Positions 42,832-51,533 of a DNA stretch of 64,000 nucleotides are shown here, piece after piece; position 1 is the first letter of the stretch; each line of letters starts with the position of its first letter. Below the pieces are notes generated by a model. That model was not told the DNA's origin, searched no databases, and was given only the letters and a program-made list of their open reading frames with translations. The stretch lies in contig JARXAE010000004.1 of the NCBI GenBank assembly GCA_029866005.1, forward strand, positions 1 through 64,000, written 5' to 3'. The position numbers and the translations under genes are program-made. This stretch comes from Fimbriimonas sp. Its GTDB lineage: Bacteria; Armatimonadota; Fimbriimonadia; Fimbriimonadales; Fimbriimonadaceae.

Positions 42832-43998
42832 GTGGCGAATACAGCGGTAATCAAGGTAGTAGGCGTCGGTGGAGGCGGTAGTAACGCCGTTCAGCGCATG
42901 ATCGAAAGCGGAATCAAAGGCGTCGAGTTCATCGCCATGAACACCGACGTCCAAGTTCTCGATTTATCTCCTGCCACCAAAAAGGTACAGCTTGGCGTCA
43001 ACCTCACCCGTGGTCTTGGAGCCGGAGGCGATCCTGAGGTCGGTCGCAACGCCGCCGAAGAGAGCAAACCTGAGATCCGAAAAGTCCTCGAAGGCGCGGA
43101 TATGGTGTTCATCACCGCTGGTATGGGTGGAGGAACCGGAACCGGGGCCGCCCAAGTTGTCGCAGATGTTGCTCAGGAAATGGGCGCTCTCACTGTTGCT
43201 GTTGTGACTCGCCCGTTCAGATTTGAGGGCCCCAAGCGTGAACGACTTGCGGATGAAGGCGTGCTCGGTCTCACCGGAAAGGTTGATACGATCATCACAA
43301 TTCCGAATGAGAAGCTTTTGGGAGTCGTCGAGAAGAAGACCACATTCCATGATGCATTCCGAGTTGCTGACGACGTGCTTCGTCAAGGAGTTCAGGGGAT
43401 CTCCGACATCATCACCATTCCCGGTCAGATCAACGTCGACTTTGCTGACGTTAGAACGATCATGAAGGATGCCGGCCCGGCGATCATGGGAATTGGTTAC
43501 GGTGTCGGTGATAACCGCGCTGTTCAAGCCGCGCAAGCCGCAACATCTTCTGCACTGCTTGAGCAACGGATTGACGGAGCGAAAGGCGTGCTTGTGAACA
43601 TCACCAGCGGCGACGACCTCACCCTTGCCGAGACAAGTGAAGCGATGATTTACATCCAGTCGCTTTGCGATCAAGATGAAGTCAACATCATTTTTGGCTC
43701 GGTCATCGATCCCTCAATGGAAGGCACAGTTAGAATCTCGGTGCTTGCAACTGGATTCGATCCAATCTCGGCAGTTTCAAGTCGAGCAAGAATCGAATCT
43801 TCGGCTCAACCAGCCGTCGCTGTCCGACAGGCAGTTAATCCGGTCATTCCGTCGGTCACGAGTGCCGATGTTGTTGCAGAAGCCCGAGCTAAGATGTTCG
43901 AGAAGAAGATTGAAGAGACTCCCGACATGATTGAAGAGTCGGATCTGGATATTCCGGCATTCATTCGCGAGCATCGGAATCGGCAGCAGGGTAACTGA
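42832..43998 (+). CDS. ftsZ: cell division GTPase FtsZ
   Basis: 388 residues from GTG 42832, which has AGGGGG 9 nt upstream and precedes the usual [19 protein letters not shown] start; a GTG 11 codons upstream would add [11 protein letters not shown], which is not conserved. The tubulin signature GGGTGTGAA (about 97-105) and the T7 loop region [19 protein letters not shown] are present. The C-terminal peptide [12 protein letters not shown] is the FtsA/SepF-binding tail. It is preceded by DnaA boxes. Its stop directly abuts the stop of convergent miaB. Confidence 0.97.
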   Translation: MANTAVIKVVGVGGGGSNAVQRMIESGIKGVEFIAMNTDVQVLDLSPATKKVQLGVNLTRGLGAGGDPEVGRNAAEESKPEIRKVLEGADMVFITAGMGGGTGTGAAQVVADVAQEMGALTVAVVTRPFRFEGPKRERLADEGVLGLTGKVDTIITIPNEKLLGVVEKKTTFHDAFRVADDVLRQGVQGISDIITIPGQINVDFADVRTIMKDAGPAIMGIGYGVGDNRAVQAAQAATSSALLEQRIDGAKGVLVNITSGDDLTLAETSEAMIYIQSLCDQDEVNIIFGSVIDPSMEGTVRISVLATGFDPISAVSSRARIESSAQPAVAVRQAVNPVIPSVTSADVVAEARAKMFEKKIEETPDMIEESDLDIPAFIREHRNRQQGN

Positions 43999-45435
43999 CT
44001 AGATCAGCTCGCCGACGAGGCCCCACTGCTTAGCTGAAGTGGCGCGGACTTTTGCTAGCCTGCCGACTCTCTCGTTGGCAGCCTCAAAGTGCATCATCGT
44101 GAACTCCCGGCTGTAACCCTGCATCATTCCGGTATTGCGGGGAGAAGTTCCTTCGACCAGCACTTCATACTCGTCGCCGACACGACTCTCATTCACTGAC
44201 TTTGTGATTGAGTTCTGCAGGTCAATGAGTTCATTCAGCCGAGCCTTTTTGGTCTTTTCGTCGATCTGCCCCGACCAATCTGCCGCAGGAGTGCCAGGTC
44301 TGGGTGAGTACGCGAACATGAATGCCCAATCGAACCGGAAACGATTCACCGCCGCCAGGGTTGCTTGAAACTCATCTTCAGTTTCGTCGGGGAACCCGAC
44401 GATTAGGTCCGTTGTGATTCCGACTTTCGGAATCAGTGAACGAATTTCTTCAACGATCTCCCCGAAAGACTCAAGGGTGTAGAGTCTCTTCATTCGGGCG
44501 AGCTCCGTATTCGAGCCCGCCTGGAGTGGCATATGGACATGCTCCATGACTTGAGGTACATCACGGATCACCTCGATCAGATCGCGCCGAAAATCACGAG
44601 GATATGGCGAGGTGAATCGAATTCGCTCTATGCCGGGCACCTCGGCGACTTTGACAAGTAGTTCTGAGAAAGGAACTTTGCCTTCCATGAGATTTTTTCC
44701 GTAGGAGTTGACGGTTTGCCCCAGCAGGCAAATCTCCTTCGTGCCAAGGTCGGCCAAACGCTTAACTTCATCAAGGATCTCTTCGGTTGGGCGCGATCGC
44801 TCCCGCCCTCGAGTTGTTGGAACGATGCAAAATGTGCAGAACTTATCGCATCCGTATTGGATGGGAACATAGGCCTTCAGCTTTCCGTCTCTGCCCACAT
44901 GTCGAGTTGGAAGGTGGGTGACTACCGCTCCCTTGCGTTCCGGAAGTTCAATTCGAGAAGCGAACTGGGCACCTTGGAGCGCCTCTGAAACGAGTGCGGG
45001 TATTTCTGCCAGGTTCCCAGTACCAACAACAAAGTCGACATGGGGAGCCCGTCTGCGAATTTCGTCTGCTCTCAATTGGGCCATGCATCCGCAAACTCCG
45101 ATGACGGTATCTGGAAATCGTTCCTTAAGGAATCGGAGTTCACCTATCAACGAAAATGCCTTGTCTTCTGGTTTCTGCCTGACTGAACAGGTGTTCAGAA
45201 GCACAACCTGAGCTTCCCGAATTGAGCCGACCGGCGAGAATCCAATCTGCTCTAGATACAGAGCCATTTGTTCACTGTCCTCCTCGTTCATCTGGCAACC
45301 CCAGGTCTGAACAAAGTAGGTGCCCGTCCGTCGAAGGGATGCGGGCTGGTCAAGAAGGCTTTTGGGCGAAAGAAGTGTGCTCAAGAGGGAACTACCAGAA
45401 TACCTGTCAGGTTCAATTGAGCATGGTTGCCTCAT
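43999..45435 (-). CDS. miaB: tRNA 2-methylthio-N6-isopentenyladenosine synthase MiaB
   Basis: 478 residues. MiaB is a radical-SAM methylthiotransferase acting on A37 of tRNAs. N-terminal UPF0004 domain: YFVQTWGCQMNEEDSEQ, LLNTCSVRQKPEDKAF and GVCGCMAQL supply the three cysteines of the auxiliary cluster. The radical-SAM CxxxCxxC is YGCDKFCTFCIVPTTRGRERSR. A C-terminal TRAM domain follows (RVGDEYEVLVEG, GYSREFTMMHFEA). ATG 45435 lies 6 nt from a TATACG box and is preferred to an upstream TTG at 45468. The N-terminus is about 35 residues longer than usual, so a later start is also possible. Confidence 0.93.
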   Translation of the reverse strand: MRQPCSIEPDRYSGSSLLSTLLSPKSLLDQPASLRRTGTYFVQTWGCQMNEEDSEQMALYLEQIGFSPVGSIREAQVVLLNTCSVRQKPEDKAFSLIGELRFLKERFPDTVIGVCGCMAQLRADEIRRRAPHVDFVVGTGNLAEIPALVSEALQGAQFASRIELPERKGAVVTHLPTRHVGRDGKLKAYVPIQYGCDKFCTFCIVPTTRGRERSRPTEEILDEVKRLADLGTKEICLLGQTVNSYGKNLMEGKVPFSELLVKVAEVPGIERIRFTSPYPRDFRRDLIEVIRDVPQVMEHVHMPLQAGSNTELARMKRLYTLESFGEIVEEIRSLIPKVGITTDLIVGFPDETEDEFQATLAAVNRFRFDWAFMFAYSPRPGTPAADWSGQIDEKTKKARLNELIDLQNSITKSVNESRVGDEYEVLVEGTSPRNTGMMQGYSREFTMMHFEAANERVGRLAKVRATSAKQWGLVGELI

Positions 45436-45441
45436 CGAAAC

Positions 45442-45449
45442 CGTATACT
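45442..45449. promoter_or_regulatory. shared TATA core of divergent miaB and VKOR-DsbA promoters
   Basis: The 20-nt gap between the two start codons contains CGTATACT. On the plus strand TATACT (45444-45449) is 6 nt from ATG 45456. On the minus strand TATACG (45447-45442) is 6 nt from ATG 45435. Because TATA is symmetric, one core may serve both directions, each producing a leaderless transcript. Confidence 0.5.
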
Positions 45450-45455
45450 GATGGG

Positions 45456-46574
45456 ATGTCTTTTTCAAAGCTCAATCGCGCGATCATTTTTTGCGCTGCG
45501 TTCGGCTTGTTCGTAGCAATGGTTCTGTCGTTCCAGCACGCCTTTGGGCGTGAAGTCCCGTGCATGTCCGGTAAAGGCTGCGTGTTAGTTGCCTCCCACC
45601 CGTCTTCGTACATTGGAAAGATTCCAGTTGCGTACTTTGGAGCCTTTGGCTACTTCGCCATCCTAGTTTTTGCTGCGATGCGAGCCGCTGTCGGGAATAC
45701 GTTTAAGAATCAGCTTGTTCTTGGAGGGTTCTTGCTCAGCGCTTTTGGCTTTGCTGCAAGTTGGTATCTCCAGTACGTGTCCAAGTTTGTGATCTTCGCA
45801 TTCTGCCCCTGGTGCTTCACCTCGGCTGTGGTGATGACCGTGCTCTTTGGCCTTCATGCAAAGCTCTACTCAATGGTTGGAAAGGGAAGTGAGACCGAGG
45901 TCGCCTCGCGTCCAGACACAATTGTTGCCGCCATTGGAGTGGCCGTGGCAATCATTGGTAGCTTTGGTCTGATCAGCACGCAAAACAAGATGTCCGCACT
46001 CAACGAAGTGGTCTCTGAGACGCAATCTGGAGAACTGGTCGCTCAACCCGGAAACATTTTGGGAGATGCAAGCGCGAAGGTGACGTTGGTTGAGTTTGCC
46101 GATCTCTGTTGCCCCGCCTGCCGAAAGGGCTTTCCAAAGCTGATGGAATACAAGCAAAAATACGGGAACAACATTCGCGTGGTCTACCGACACTTCCCAC
46201 TCTTCAAGATCCCAGGTCACGAGATGAGCCCCCTTGCAACCGTTGCGGCTGAAGTCGCCGCCGAAACTGGAAAATTCTGGCAGTTTGCTTCGGCATTCAC
46301 ATCCACTGAAGAGGCGGCAAAGACGCCAGACGAGGTCTTTGCAATTGCAGAAGGTGTCGGAGTCTCGCGGGAATCGATTGAAAAGGCGGTCTCTGACACT
46401 AATTCTGCCGCCGCTCTCCGTGTCGTGCGGGATCAAGAATGTGCGATCGAGACGTTGAAAATTGGTGGGACACCAACTTACTTCCTTCAATACAACGGCA
46501 AAACCAAGAAGCTCAATGGTGAGGGTCTTGAGACAGAGATGAGTAGCTCTGAGGTTCAAGCCCTTCTGAAGTAA
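45456..46574 (+). CDS. VKOR-DsbA fusion: disulfide-forming membrane oxidoreductase
   Basis: 372 residues. The N-terminal half (about 1-150, four to five membrane segments) is a vitamin K epoxide reductase homologue: loop cysteines PCMSGKGC (36 and 42) and active-site CPWC (117-120), all four needed for electron transfer to quinone. After a further membrane segment (about 150-175) comes a DsbA/DSBH-type thioredoxin domain with CCPAC (218-222) and the cis-Pro GGTPTYFL (about 334). The fusion couples substrate oxidation and re-oxidation in one protein, replacing DsbA plus DsbB; similar fusions are known from cyanobacteria and actinobacteria. ATG 45456 is chosen by the TATACT box 6 nt upstream. 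The longer upstream frame is antisense to miaB. It overlaps mnmA by 1 nt. Confidence 0.9.
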   Translation: MSFSKLNRAIIFCAAFGLFVAMVLSFQHAFGREVPCMSGKGCVLVASHPSSYIGKIPVAYFGAFGYFAILVFAAMRAAVGNTFKNQLVLGGFLLSAFGFAASWYLQYVSKFVIFAFCPWCFTSAVVMTVLFGLHAKLYSMVGKGSETEVASRPDTIVAAIGVAVAIIGSFGLISTQNKMSALNEVVSETQSGELVAQPGNILGDASAKVTLVEFADLCCPACRKGFPKLMEYKQKYGNNIRVVYRHFPLFKIPGHEMSPLATVAAEVAAETGKFWQFASAFTSTEEAAKTPDEVFAIAEGVGVSRESIEKAVSDTNSAAALRVVRDQECAIETLKIGGTPTYFLQYNGKTKKLNGEGLETEMSSSEVQALLK

Positions 46575-47692
46575 TGGCTAAGCGACCGACAGTTTTGGTA
46601 GCGATGTCGGGCGGAGTGGATAGCTCCGTAGCGGCTGGATTGATGAAGCAAAGAGGGTACGACGTGGTCGGACTCACAATGCAAATCTGGCAGGAAAGCC
46701 AGACAGATCCTCGTCACGCTGGTTGCTGCTCGTTGGGCGCCGTTGAAGACGCTCGGCGGGTTGCCAGGGTGCTAGACATCCCTCACTATGTCCTGAACTT
46801 TAAGGAAGAGTTTAGAAAATCGGTTATTGACAACTTTGTGGATGAATACGCAAAGGGGAGAACACCCAACCCGTGCGTTCAGTGTAATCGACACGTCAAA
46901 TTCGAGATCCTCATGCAGAAGATGAAGGAACTTGGATGTGACAAGCTGGTCACCGGACACTACGCTCGGATTCGGCGTCGAAACGGGCAGTACCGATTGC
47001 TCAAGGCGGTAGGAAAGGAGAAGGATCAGAGCTACGTTCTTTATATGTTGGGGCACGAGCAACTCCAACATGTGATGTTTCCGATGGGCGAGATTCGCTC
47101 AAAAGAAGTAGTGCGCGAAATGGCACGCAGCCTCGGATTGCATCTTGCCGAGAAGCCAGATTCCCAGGAAATCTGCTTCGTTTCGGAGGCTGGTGGTTAT
47201 AAGGAGTTTCTTCGCAAGGCTCGTCCCGAGCTTTTCGGACCGGGTGCCATCCAGCTTGCGGATGGAACTCAGCTAGGAGTCCACGAGGGAACGGCAGACT
47301 ACACGATCGGTCAGAGAAGGGGCGTCAAAGTCGCCTCAAAAGACGGGAAGCCGATGTATGTCATCGATCTGCAGCCCAAGACAAATACCGTGGTTTTGGG
47401 ATCAGAGAAGGACCTCTTGCAGAGTGAAGTGGTCTGCGAAGATATGTACTGGTCGGAACCTCCAATGGAGTCAATAAAGGTAAAGGCCAAGATCCGCTAC
47501 AACATGATCGCGGTTCCCGCGACTCTCCATCCCTCCGGAAAGTTGGTGTTTGATGAACCGGTCAAGGCAGTCACCCCAGGTCAGATGATGGTGGCTTACC
47601 GTGGAGCGACGGTTGTTGCGGGCGGCCTGATCGCTGATGAAAACCGGACGACGCGGATGGACAGTCTCATTCCTGAGCTAGTGACTGCATAA
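46574..47692 (+). CDS. mnmA: tRNA-specific 2-thiouridylase MnmA
   Basis: 372 residues. MnmA makes 2-thiouridine at U34 of Lys, Glu and Gln tRNAs, using sulfur from the IscS/Tus relay. The PP-loop is VAMSGGVDSSVAAGLM (about 7-22). The two catalytic cysteines are Cys 101 (NPCVQCN) and Cys 201 (QEICFVS). The C-terminal beta-barrel is complete (FDEPVKAVTPGQMMVAYRG). It starts within the stop of the VKOR-DsbA gene (TAATG), so the two are cotranscribed; miaB, another tRNA thiolation gene, diverges upstream. Confidence 0.95.
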   Translation: MAKRPTVLVAMSGGVDSSVAAGLMKQRGYDVVGLTMQIWQESQTDPRHAGCCSLGAVEDARRVARVLDIPHYVLNFKEEFRKSVIDNFVDEYAKGRTPNPCVQCNRHVKFEILMQKMKELGCDKLVTGHYARIRRRNGQYRLLKAVGKEKDQSYVLYMLGHEQLQHVMFPMGEIRSKEVVREMARSLGLHLAEKPDSQEICFVSEAGGYKEFLRKARPELFGPGAIQLADGTQLGVHEGTADYTIGQRRGVKVASKDGKPMYVIDLQPKTNTVVLGSEKDLLQSEVVCEDMYWSEPPMESIKVKAKIRYNMIAVPATLHPSGKLVFDEPVKAVTPGQMMVAYRGATVVAGGLIADENRTTRMDSLIPELVTA

Positions 47693-47720
47693 AGTTGGAA
47701 CGCATTCTACAGGGAGAGAA

Positions 47721-47726
47721 TAGGCT
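47721..47726 (+). promoter_or_regulatory. TANNNT -10 box, probable leaderless promoter
   Basis: TAGGCT followed by exactly 6 nt (GTAGTA) and the ATG at 47733. Although GGGAGAGA lies about 20 nt upstream, it is too far for a ribosome binding site. Confidence 0.45.
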
Positions 47727-47732
47727 GTAGTA

Positions 47733-48233
47733 ATGATCACTCTACTAGCCGCGGTCCTGATTGGACAGCTCAAGATGGACCACCTCGTGCCAGAGCTCAC
47801 CGGCGACCAATGGCTGAACACCGAAAAGCCGATCAAACTTGCCGATCGAAAAGGCAAAGTGACTCTTGTTCACTTCTGGACATTCGCCTGCTATAACTGC
47901 AAGAACAACCTTCCTGCCGTCAAGCGGTTGACTGAACGGTTTAAGAAAGACGACGTCATCACGATCGGCGTTCACACGCCCGAAATCGATATTGAGAAAG
48001 ACTTCAAGAAGGTCACAGAGCAGACAAAGAAGCTTGGAATCGAGTATCCGGTGCTCTTCGACGGCAAACTTGAGAACTGGAATGCCTGGAAACTTGACTG
48101 TTGGCCGACACTTTTCGTGATTGATAAGAAGGGACGATTCCGAGCCGGTTGGCGCGGCGAGTTGAACTACAACGGGCAGAACGGTGAAGACAAAATCCGG
48201 GACGTTGTGATCAAGTTGCTAGCCGAGAAGTAA
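47733..48233 (+). CDS. TlpA/ResA-like thioredoxin
   Basis: 166 residues. It has an N-terminal hydrophobic segment (about 1-12), then a thioredoxin fold with the active site TFACYNCKNNLPAV (Cys 53 and 56), and the cis-Pro DCWPTLFVIDKKGRFRAGWRG (about 127-147). This fits extracytoplasmic TlpA/AhpC-TSA type reductants or the NHL-associated thioredoxins (FACYNCKNxLP is typical of the thioredoxin domain of the DipZ C-terminus). It may be a partner of DsbD or of the VKOR-DsbA fusion; this is inference from proximity. The hydrophobic N-terminus is short, so export is likely but not certain. Confidence 0.75.
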   Translation: MITLLAAVLIGQLKMDHLVPELTGDQWLNTEKPIKLADRKGKVTLVHFWTFACYNCKNNLPAVKRLTERFKKDDVITIGVHTPEIDIEKDFKKVTEQTKKLGIEYPVLFDGKLENWNAWKLDCWPTLFVIDKKGRFRAGWRGELNYNGQNGEDKIRDVVIKLLAEK

Positions 48234-48289
48234 GAAAACCGTAACCCAACCCTTAACTTAGGCGTAAAATAAGCCTACAAGGAGAAGTG

Positions 48290-48526
48290 ATGAGCAATAA
48301 CAACGATAGCGATTCCGGTGCAGTTCTTTACCTTTTGGCTGGGGTTGGCCTCGGCGCGATTATCGGCGCAGCGGCAGGGATGCTGTTTGCACCTAAAGCC
48401 GGTAACGAAACCCGTGACGAGCTGAACGACAAGTTTAAGGAACTGAAGACCAAGACCGAAGAGTGGATCAACGAGCAGAAGGCCAAAAAGGCCGTTGCTG
48501 ATGCTCCCGAAGAGCTTGGCGTCTAA
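48290..48526 (+). CDS. YtxH-like small membrane protein
   Basis: 78 residues with one glycine-rich hydrophobic segment (LYLLAGVGLGAIIGAAAGMLFAPK, about 11-34) followed by a charged helix (ETRDELNDKFKELKTKTEEWINEQ). The APKAGNETRDEL segment is characteristic of YtxH family proteins, general-stress-associated in Firmicutes. AAGGAG lies 6 nt before ATG 48290 (the GTG just upstream is ignored). A TAAAAT box at about 48266 gives a standard leader. It is followed by an AI-2E-type gene. Confidence 0.75.
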   Translation: MSNNNDSDSGAVLYLLAGVGLGAIIGAAAGMLFAPKAGNETRDELNDKFKELKTKTEEWINEQKAKKAVADAPEELGV

Positions 48527-48529
48527 ACT
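48524..48529 (+). promoter_or_regulatory. TANNNT -10 box, probable leaderless promoter
   Basis: TAAACT, overlapping the ytxH stop codon, is followed by exactly 6 nt (AGTTTT) and the ATG at 48536. No Shine-Dalgarno sequence is present. Confidence 0.4.
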
Positions 48530-48535
48530 AGTTTT

Positions 48536-49753
48536 ATGACGTCGGGTCTCGCCGGCTGGAGAATTGCGCTATGGGTAGTGATCGCGATCGCTACCCTGGC
48601 GTTTTTGTATGCGGTTCGCGGAATTCTGTCGCCATTCGTTCTCGCGTTTTTGATCTCAGCAATCTTGCAGCCAGGCGTTAATAGGCTTGTGTCGAAAGGG
48701 TGGAAACGGGGCCGAGCGTCGCTGGCGCTGATGACCATGTTTTTCGGGTCAATCATTGCCCTGTTGGTATTGTTGACTCCGGTTGTTACCCAACAGGTAG
48801 GTGGGTTTAAGGATCGGGCCGAGGAGCTTGCCAGAACGGTGGCTCAGCCCAATCCGAATGACAACTTCTTCATGCGCGGGATCCCAGAAGTGCGCATTGC
48901 GAATGCCGAACGGAAGGACCCTATTGACACCTACTTGGGTCGATACGCAGATTTGTTATCTCAGGCGAATTTGCCGACGACGAAGCGGGCAATTGTCGCT
49001 CAATACATCGAGCCGCAAAGAGGGCAAATTCAGAAGACCCTCCAAGGGGCATTGAAGTCCAGCGTAGGCATTGCAAGCAGCTTGTTATCTCAAGGGCTGA
49101 TGCTCATCTTTGTGCCGTTGCTTGTCGGCCTCATTCTTCCCAACGCAGAAGATCTGAAGAAGCGACTTTTTGGAGTCATTCCGCCCCAGTTAAGAACCTC
49201 AGCAGAAGGTATCTCGGAAGATATCGGCGACGTGTTTAGTAATTACCTGCGAGGAGTTGCGATTGCCGTCTTCGGATACATGGCCTTCATGGCTCTCTTG
49301 CTCTCGCTCCTCGGTGCTCCATATGGAATCTTGCTTGGAGTTTTGTTTGGAGCGCTCTACCTCGTGCCCTATTTGAATGTTGCGATTGCGGCCACGACAC
49401 TGTTCATCCTTACGGGTCTGAGCGGAAAGTCGGACTGGCTGATGATCCATTTCAATTCAAGTTGGGTTTACGCTGGGGTCTTAGTCGCCGTGTATGCGGT
49501 TTGTCACTTTGTCTTTGACAGCATTGTTTATCCCCGATTCGTCGGAAACGCGGTTGGGCTCCACCCCATTCTTTCGATGTTCGTGATCTTCTCCGGAGGC
49601 GCGCTGTTTGGGCTACCTGGCATGATCTTGGCGTTTCCGGTCGCGGGTTCAATCAAGGTTCTGCTTGATAGGGTCATTAGGTTCACCAATAAGACAGACG
49701 GGGAACTCATCCTGCCCGAAGTTCCGTTGAGGCATAGAGAAGTGATTACATGA
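48536..49753 (+). CDS. AI-2E family (PerM/TqsA-like) transporter
   Basis: 405 residues, seven or eight membrane segments. N-terminal segment pair about 8-58, a long extracytoplasmic helical region (about 85-190), then five or six segments with the family motif VPYLNVAIAATTLFILTG and a final HPILSMFVIFSGGALFGLPGMILAFPVAGSIK (about 345-376), which is conserved across the family. Substrates are known for few members (autoinducer-2 export, sodium/proton exchange), so none is assigned. Its stop overlaps the next gene by 4 nt (ATGA). Confidence 0.88.
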   Translation: MTSGLAGWRIALWVVIAIATLAFLYAVRGILSPFVLAFLISAILQPGVNRLVSKGWKRGRASLALMTMFFGSIIALLVLLTPVVTQQVGGFKDRAEELARTVAQPNPNDNFFMRGIPEVRIANAERKDPIDTYLGRYADLLSQANLPTTKRAIVAQYIEPQRGQIQKTLQGALKSSVGIASSLLSQGLMLIFVPLLVGLILPNAEDLKKRLFGVIPPQLRTSAEGISEDIGDVFSNYLRGVAIAVFGYMAFMALLLSLLGAPYGILLGVLFGALYLVPYLNVAIAATTLFILTGLSGKSDWLMIHFNSSWVYAGVLVAVYAVCHFVFDSIVYPRFVGNAVGLHPILSMFVIFSGGALFGLPGMILAFPVAGSIKVLLDRVIRFTNKTDGELILPEVPLRHREVIT

Positions 49754-50520
49754 TTCACCTCGCTCTCGCTTACGCCTTTGCCGCTGGACATCCCGTTTCC
49801 TTTGACGTCACCGTCCAATTTGAAGGTTGGATTTCAATTTTCGGGGGCCGAGAAGGAAAGGCAAATGTGTCGATGATCGTGGTCGCCAACCCGGTTCCCC
49901 CGAAAGAGGCTGGATTTTCGGTTTCTGAAGTCGAGTCGTCGATTTCCAAAATTGAGGCTGAGGCATTTGGCGTTCAGTTACCCCTGAACAGCTCAAACGT
50001 CGACCAGTTCTTCCCCAAGGCGGTTGCGACCTTCGATCTTCAGGGTGTGGTGATTAAGAACACCGCACCAGCGATCAAGATGCCTGCAAAGCTCCCCGGT
50101 TTAGATTCTCAGCGGCTTCCCGAAATCAGCTTCTTGCCTTTGGCTCTGCCCAAGACGGAGATAAAGGAAGGCGAATCGTACTCTTTCAGCCGAACCTACA
50201 GCGGTCAGGAATTCAAATACACCGTGACACTGATGAAGCAGAATGAATCCGGGTCAGACCTCACGATCAAGCTCGTTTCCACTCGGGACGGCTTTGAAGA
50301 CGCTTACGGCAATACACTGGAAACAGTCAAGGGAGCAAAAAAAAAATCCCGCTCGGAGCTAGGCGGCGCCGGGTCCGCGCACTTTTCACGTGCGCTCGGC
50401 AGCTTCGATAAAGTCGAAGTCGAAACCACCGAGACGACAACCACTGAACCGCTGACTGGCGGAAAGCAGACGGTCAAGAAACTTAAAACAACACTCAAAA
50501 TCAAGCGACAAACCCCATGA
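49750..50520 (+). CDS. predicted secreted protein, unknown
   Basis: 256 residues with a short N-terminal signal-like segment (MIHLALAYAFAAGHP). The rest is beta-rich, with an Ala/Pro region, a basic stretch GAKKKSRSELGG, and a Thr/Lys-rich C-terminus (ETTTTEPLTGGKQTVKKLK). No family is recognised. It is ATGA-coupled on both sides, to the AI-2E gene upstream and the M28 peptidase downstream, so it is probably coexpressed with them. Confidence 0.6.
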   Translation: MIHLALAYAFAAGHPVSFDVTVQFEGWISIFGGREGKANVSMIVVANPVPPKEAGFSVSEVESSISKIEAEAFGVQLPLNSSNVDQFFPKAVATFDLQGVVIKNTAPAIKMPAKLPGLDSQRLPEISFLPLALPKTEIKEGESYSFSRTYSGQEFKYTVTLMKQNESGSDLTIKLVSTRDGFEDAYGNTLETVKGAKKKSRSELGGAGSAHFSRALGSFDKVEVETTETTTTEPLTGGKQTVKKLKTTLKIKRQTP

Positions 50521-51533
50521 TGACAACCCTCCTCGCCACCGCGTTTCTGCAGCAGCTTTCCACGTTGCCCGTCGTGAAGCCGGAGGAACTCAAGAGGCAT
50601 GTCACTTATCTTGCTTCGGACGACCTGAAGGGGCGGGGGACGCCTTCACCGGAGCTCATAAAGGCGAGTGAGTACATCGCCGCAGAGTTCGCAAAGATCG
50701 GGATTCAACCTGGAGTTGGTAAATCGTTCTTTCAATCGACAAAGTGGGAGCGAGGAAGAGGCGCGGGTGAAGAAGTTCGGAATGTCGTCGGCGTCCTGCC
50801 TGGCTCTGATCCAGTTTTGAGTAAGGAGTACGTCGTTGTCTCAGCTCACTACGACCACCTTGGCGAAGCCAAAGAGGGCACCGATAAAATTTTCAATGGA
50901 GCAAATGACGACGCGAGTGGTGTCGCAGGAGTAATTGGTATTGCGGCCGCCATCGCGCAGTCCAAGCCGAAGAGATCAATCATCTTTCTCACCTTTTATG
51001 GAGAGGAGCGCGGTTTGGTTGGTTCTACGTTCTATTCGAAGAATCCAGTGTTTCCGCTCAAAAACACCGTGGCAATGCTCAATATCGAGCAGATTGGACG
51101 GACGGATGACAGCGAAGGACCCCGGGTTGGCGCGGTCAACTTGACCGGGTTTGACTTCAGCACAATTGGGCCGGCATGTGCAAAGCTTGGAAAGGAAGTC
51201 GGAGTACCTGTCATTGAGCACCCACAATTCTCTGCGCCATTCTTTATGGCCAGCGATAATGCGGCCTTTGCCGCAGTTGGGGTTCCTGCCCACACGTTTA
51301 GTGTGGCCTATGAGTTCTCGGACTACCACAAAGTCGGCGACCATGCGGACAAACTCGATTACGACAACATGGCGAAGATCACTGCTTTGATTGCCGCGTG
51401 CACGCTCAATATCGCGAACTCCAGCCAAGTTCCCAGTTGGAATAAGTATCAAAAGCGCACCGCTCGCTATATTGAGGCTTACGAAAAGTTGCAGGGGAAG
51501 GCACCGGTAAGCCAAACTAATAAGGGTTCATGA
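50517..51533 (+). CDS. M28 family zinc aminopeptidase, secreted
   Basis: 338 residues. After a short signal-like N-terminus the M28 zinc ligands and catalytic residues are present: SAHYDHLG (about 108-115), GANDDASGVAG (about 125-135), GEERGLVGS (Glu, about 162), NIEQIGR, and DYHKVGDHADKLDYD (final His ligand, about 267). It removes N-terminal residues from peptides. It overlaps the gene before it by 4 nt and guaA by 4 nt (ATGA), so a membrane transporter, a secreted protein, a peptidase and GMP synthase form one coupled run. Confidence 0.88.
   Translation: MMTTLLATAFLQQLSTLPVVKPEELKRHVTYLASDDLKGRGTPSPELIKASEYIAAEFAKIGIQPGVGKSFFQSTKWERGRGAGEEVRNVVGVLPGSDPVLSKEYVVVSAHYDHLGEAKEGTDKIFNGANDDASGVAGVIGIAAAIAQSKPKRSIIFLTFYGEERGLVGSTFYSKNPVFPLKNTVAMLNIEQIGRTDDSEGPRVGAVNLTGFDFSTIGPACAKLGKEVGVPVIEHPQFSAPFFMASDNAAFAAVGVPAHTFSVAYEFSDYHKVGDHADKLDYDNMAKITALIAACTLNIANSSQVPSWNKYQKRTARYIEAYEKLQGKAPVSQTNKGS

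Noticed and set aside
42964-43674. 236-codon frame on the minus strand inside ftsZ
   Set aside because: Antisense shadow of ftsZ with no recognisable features.
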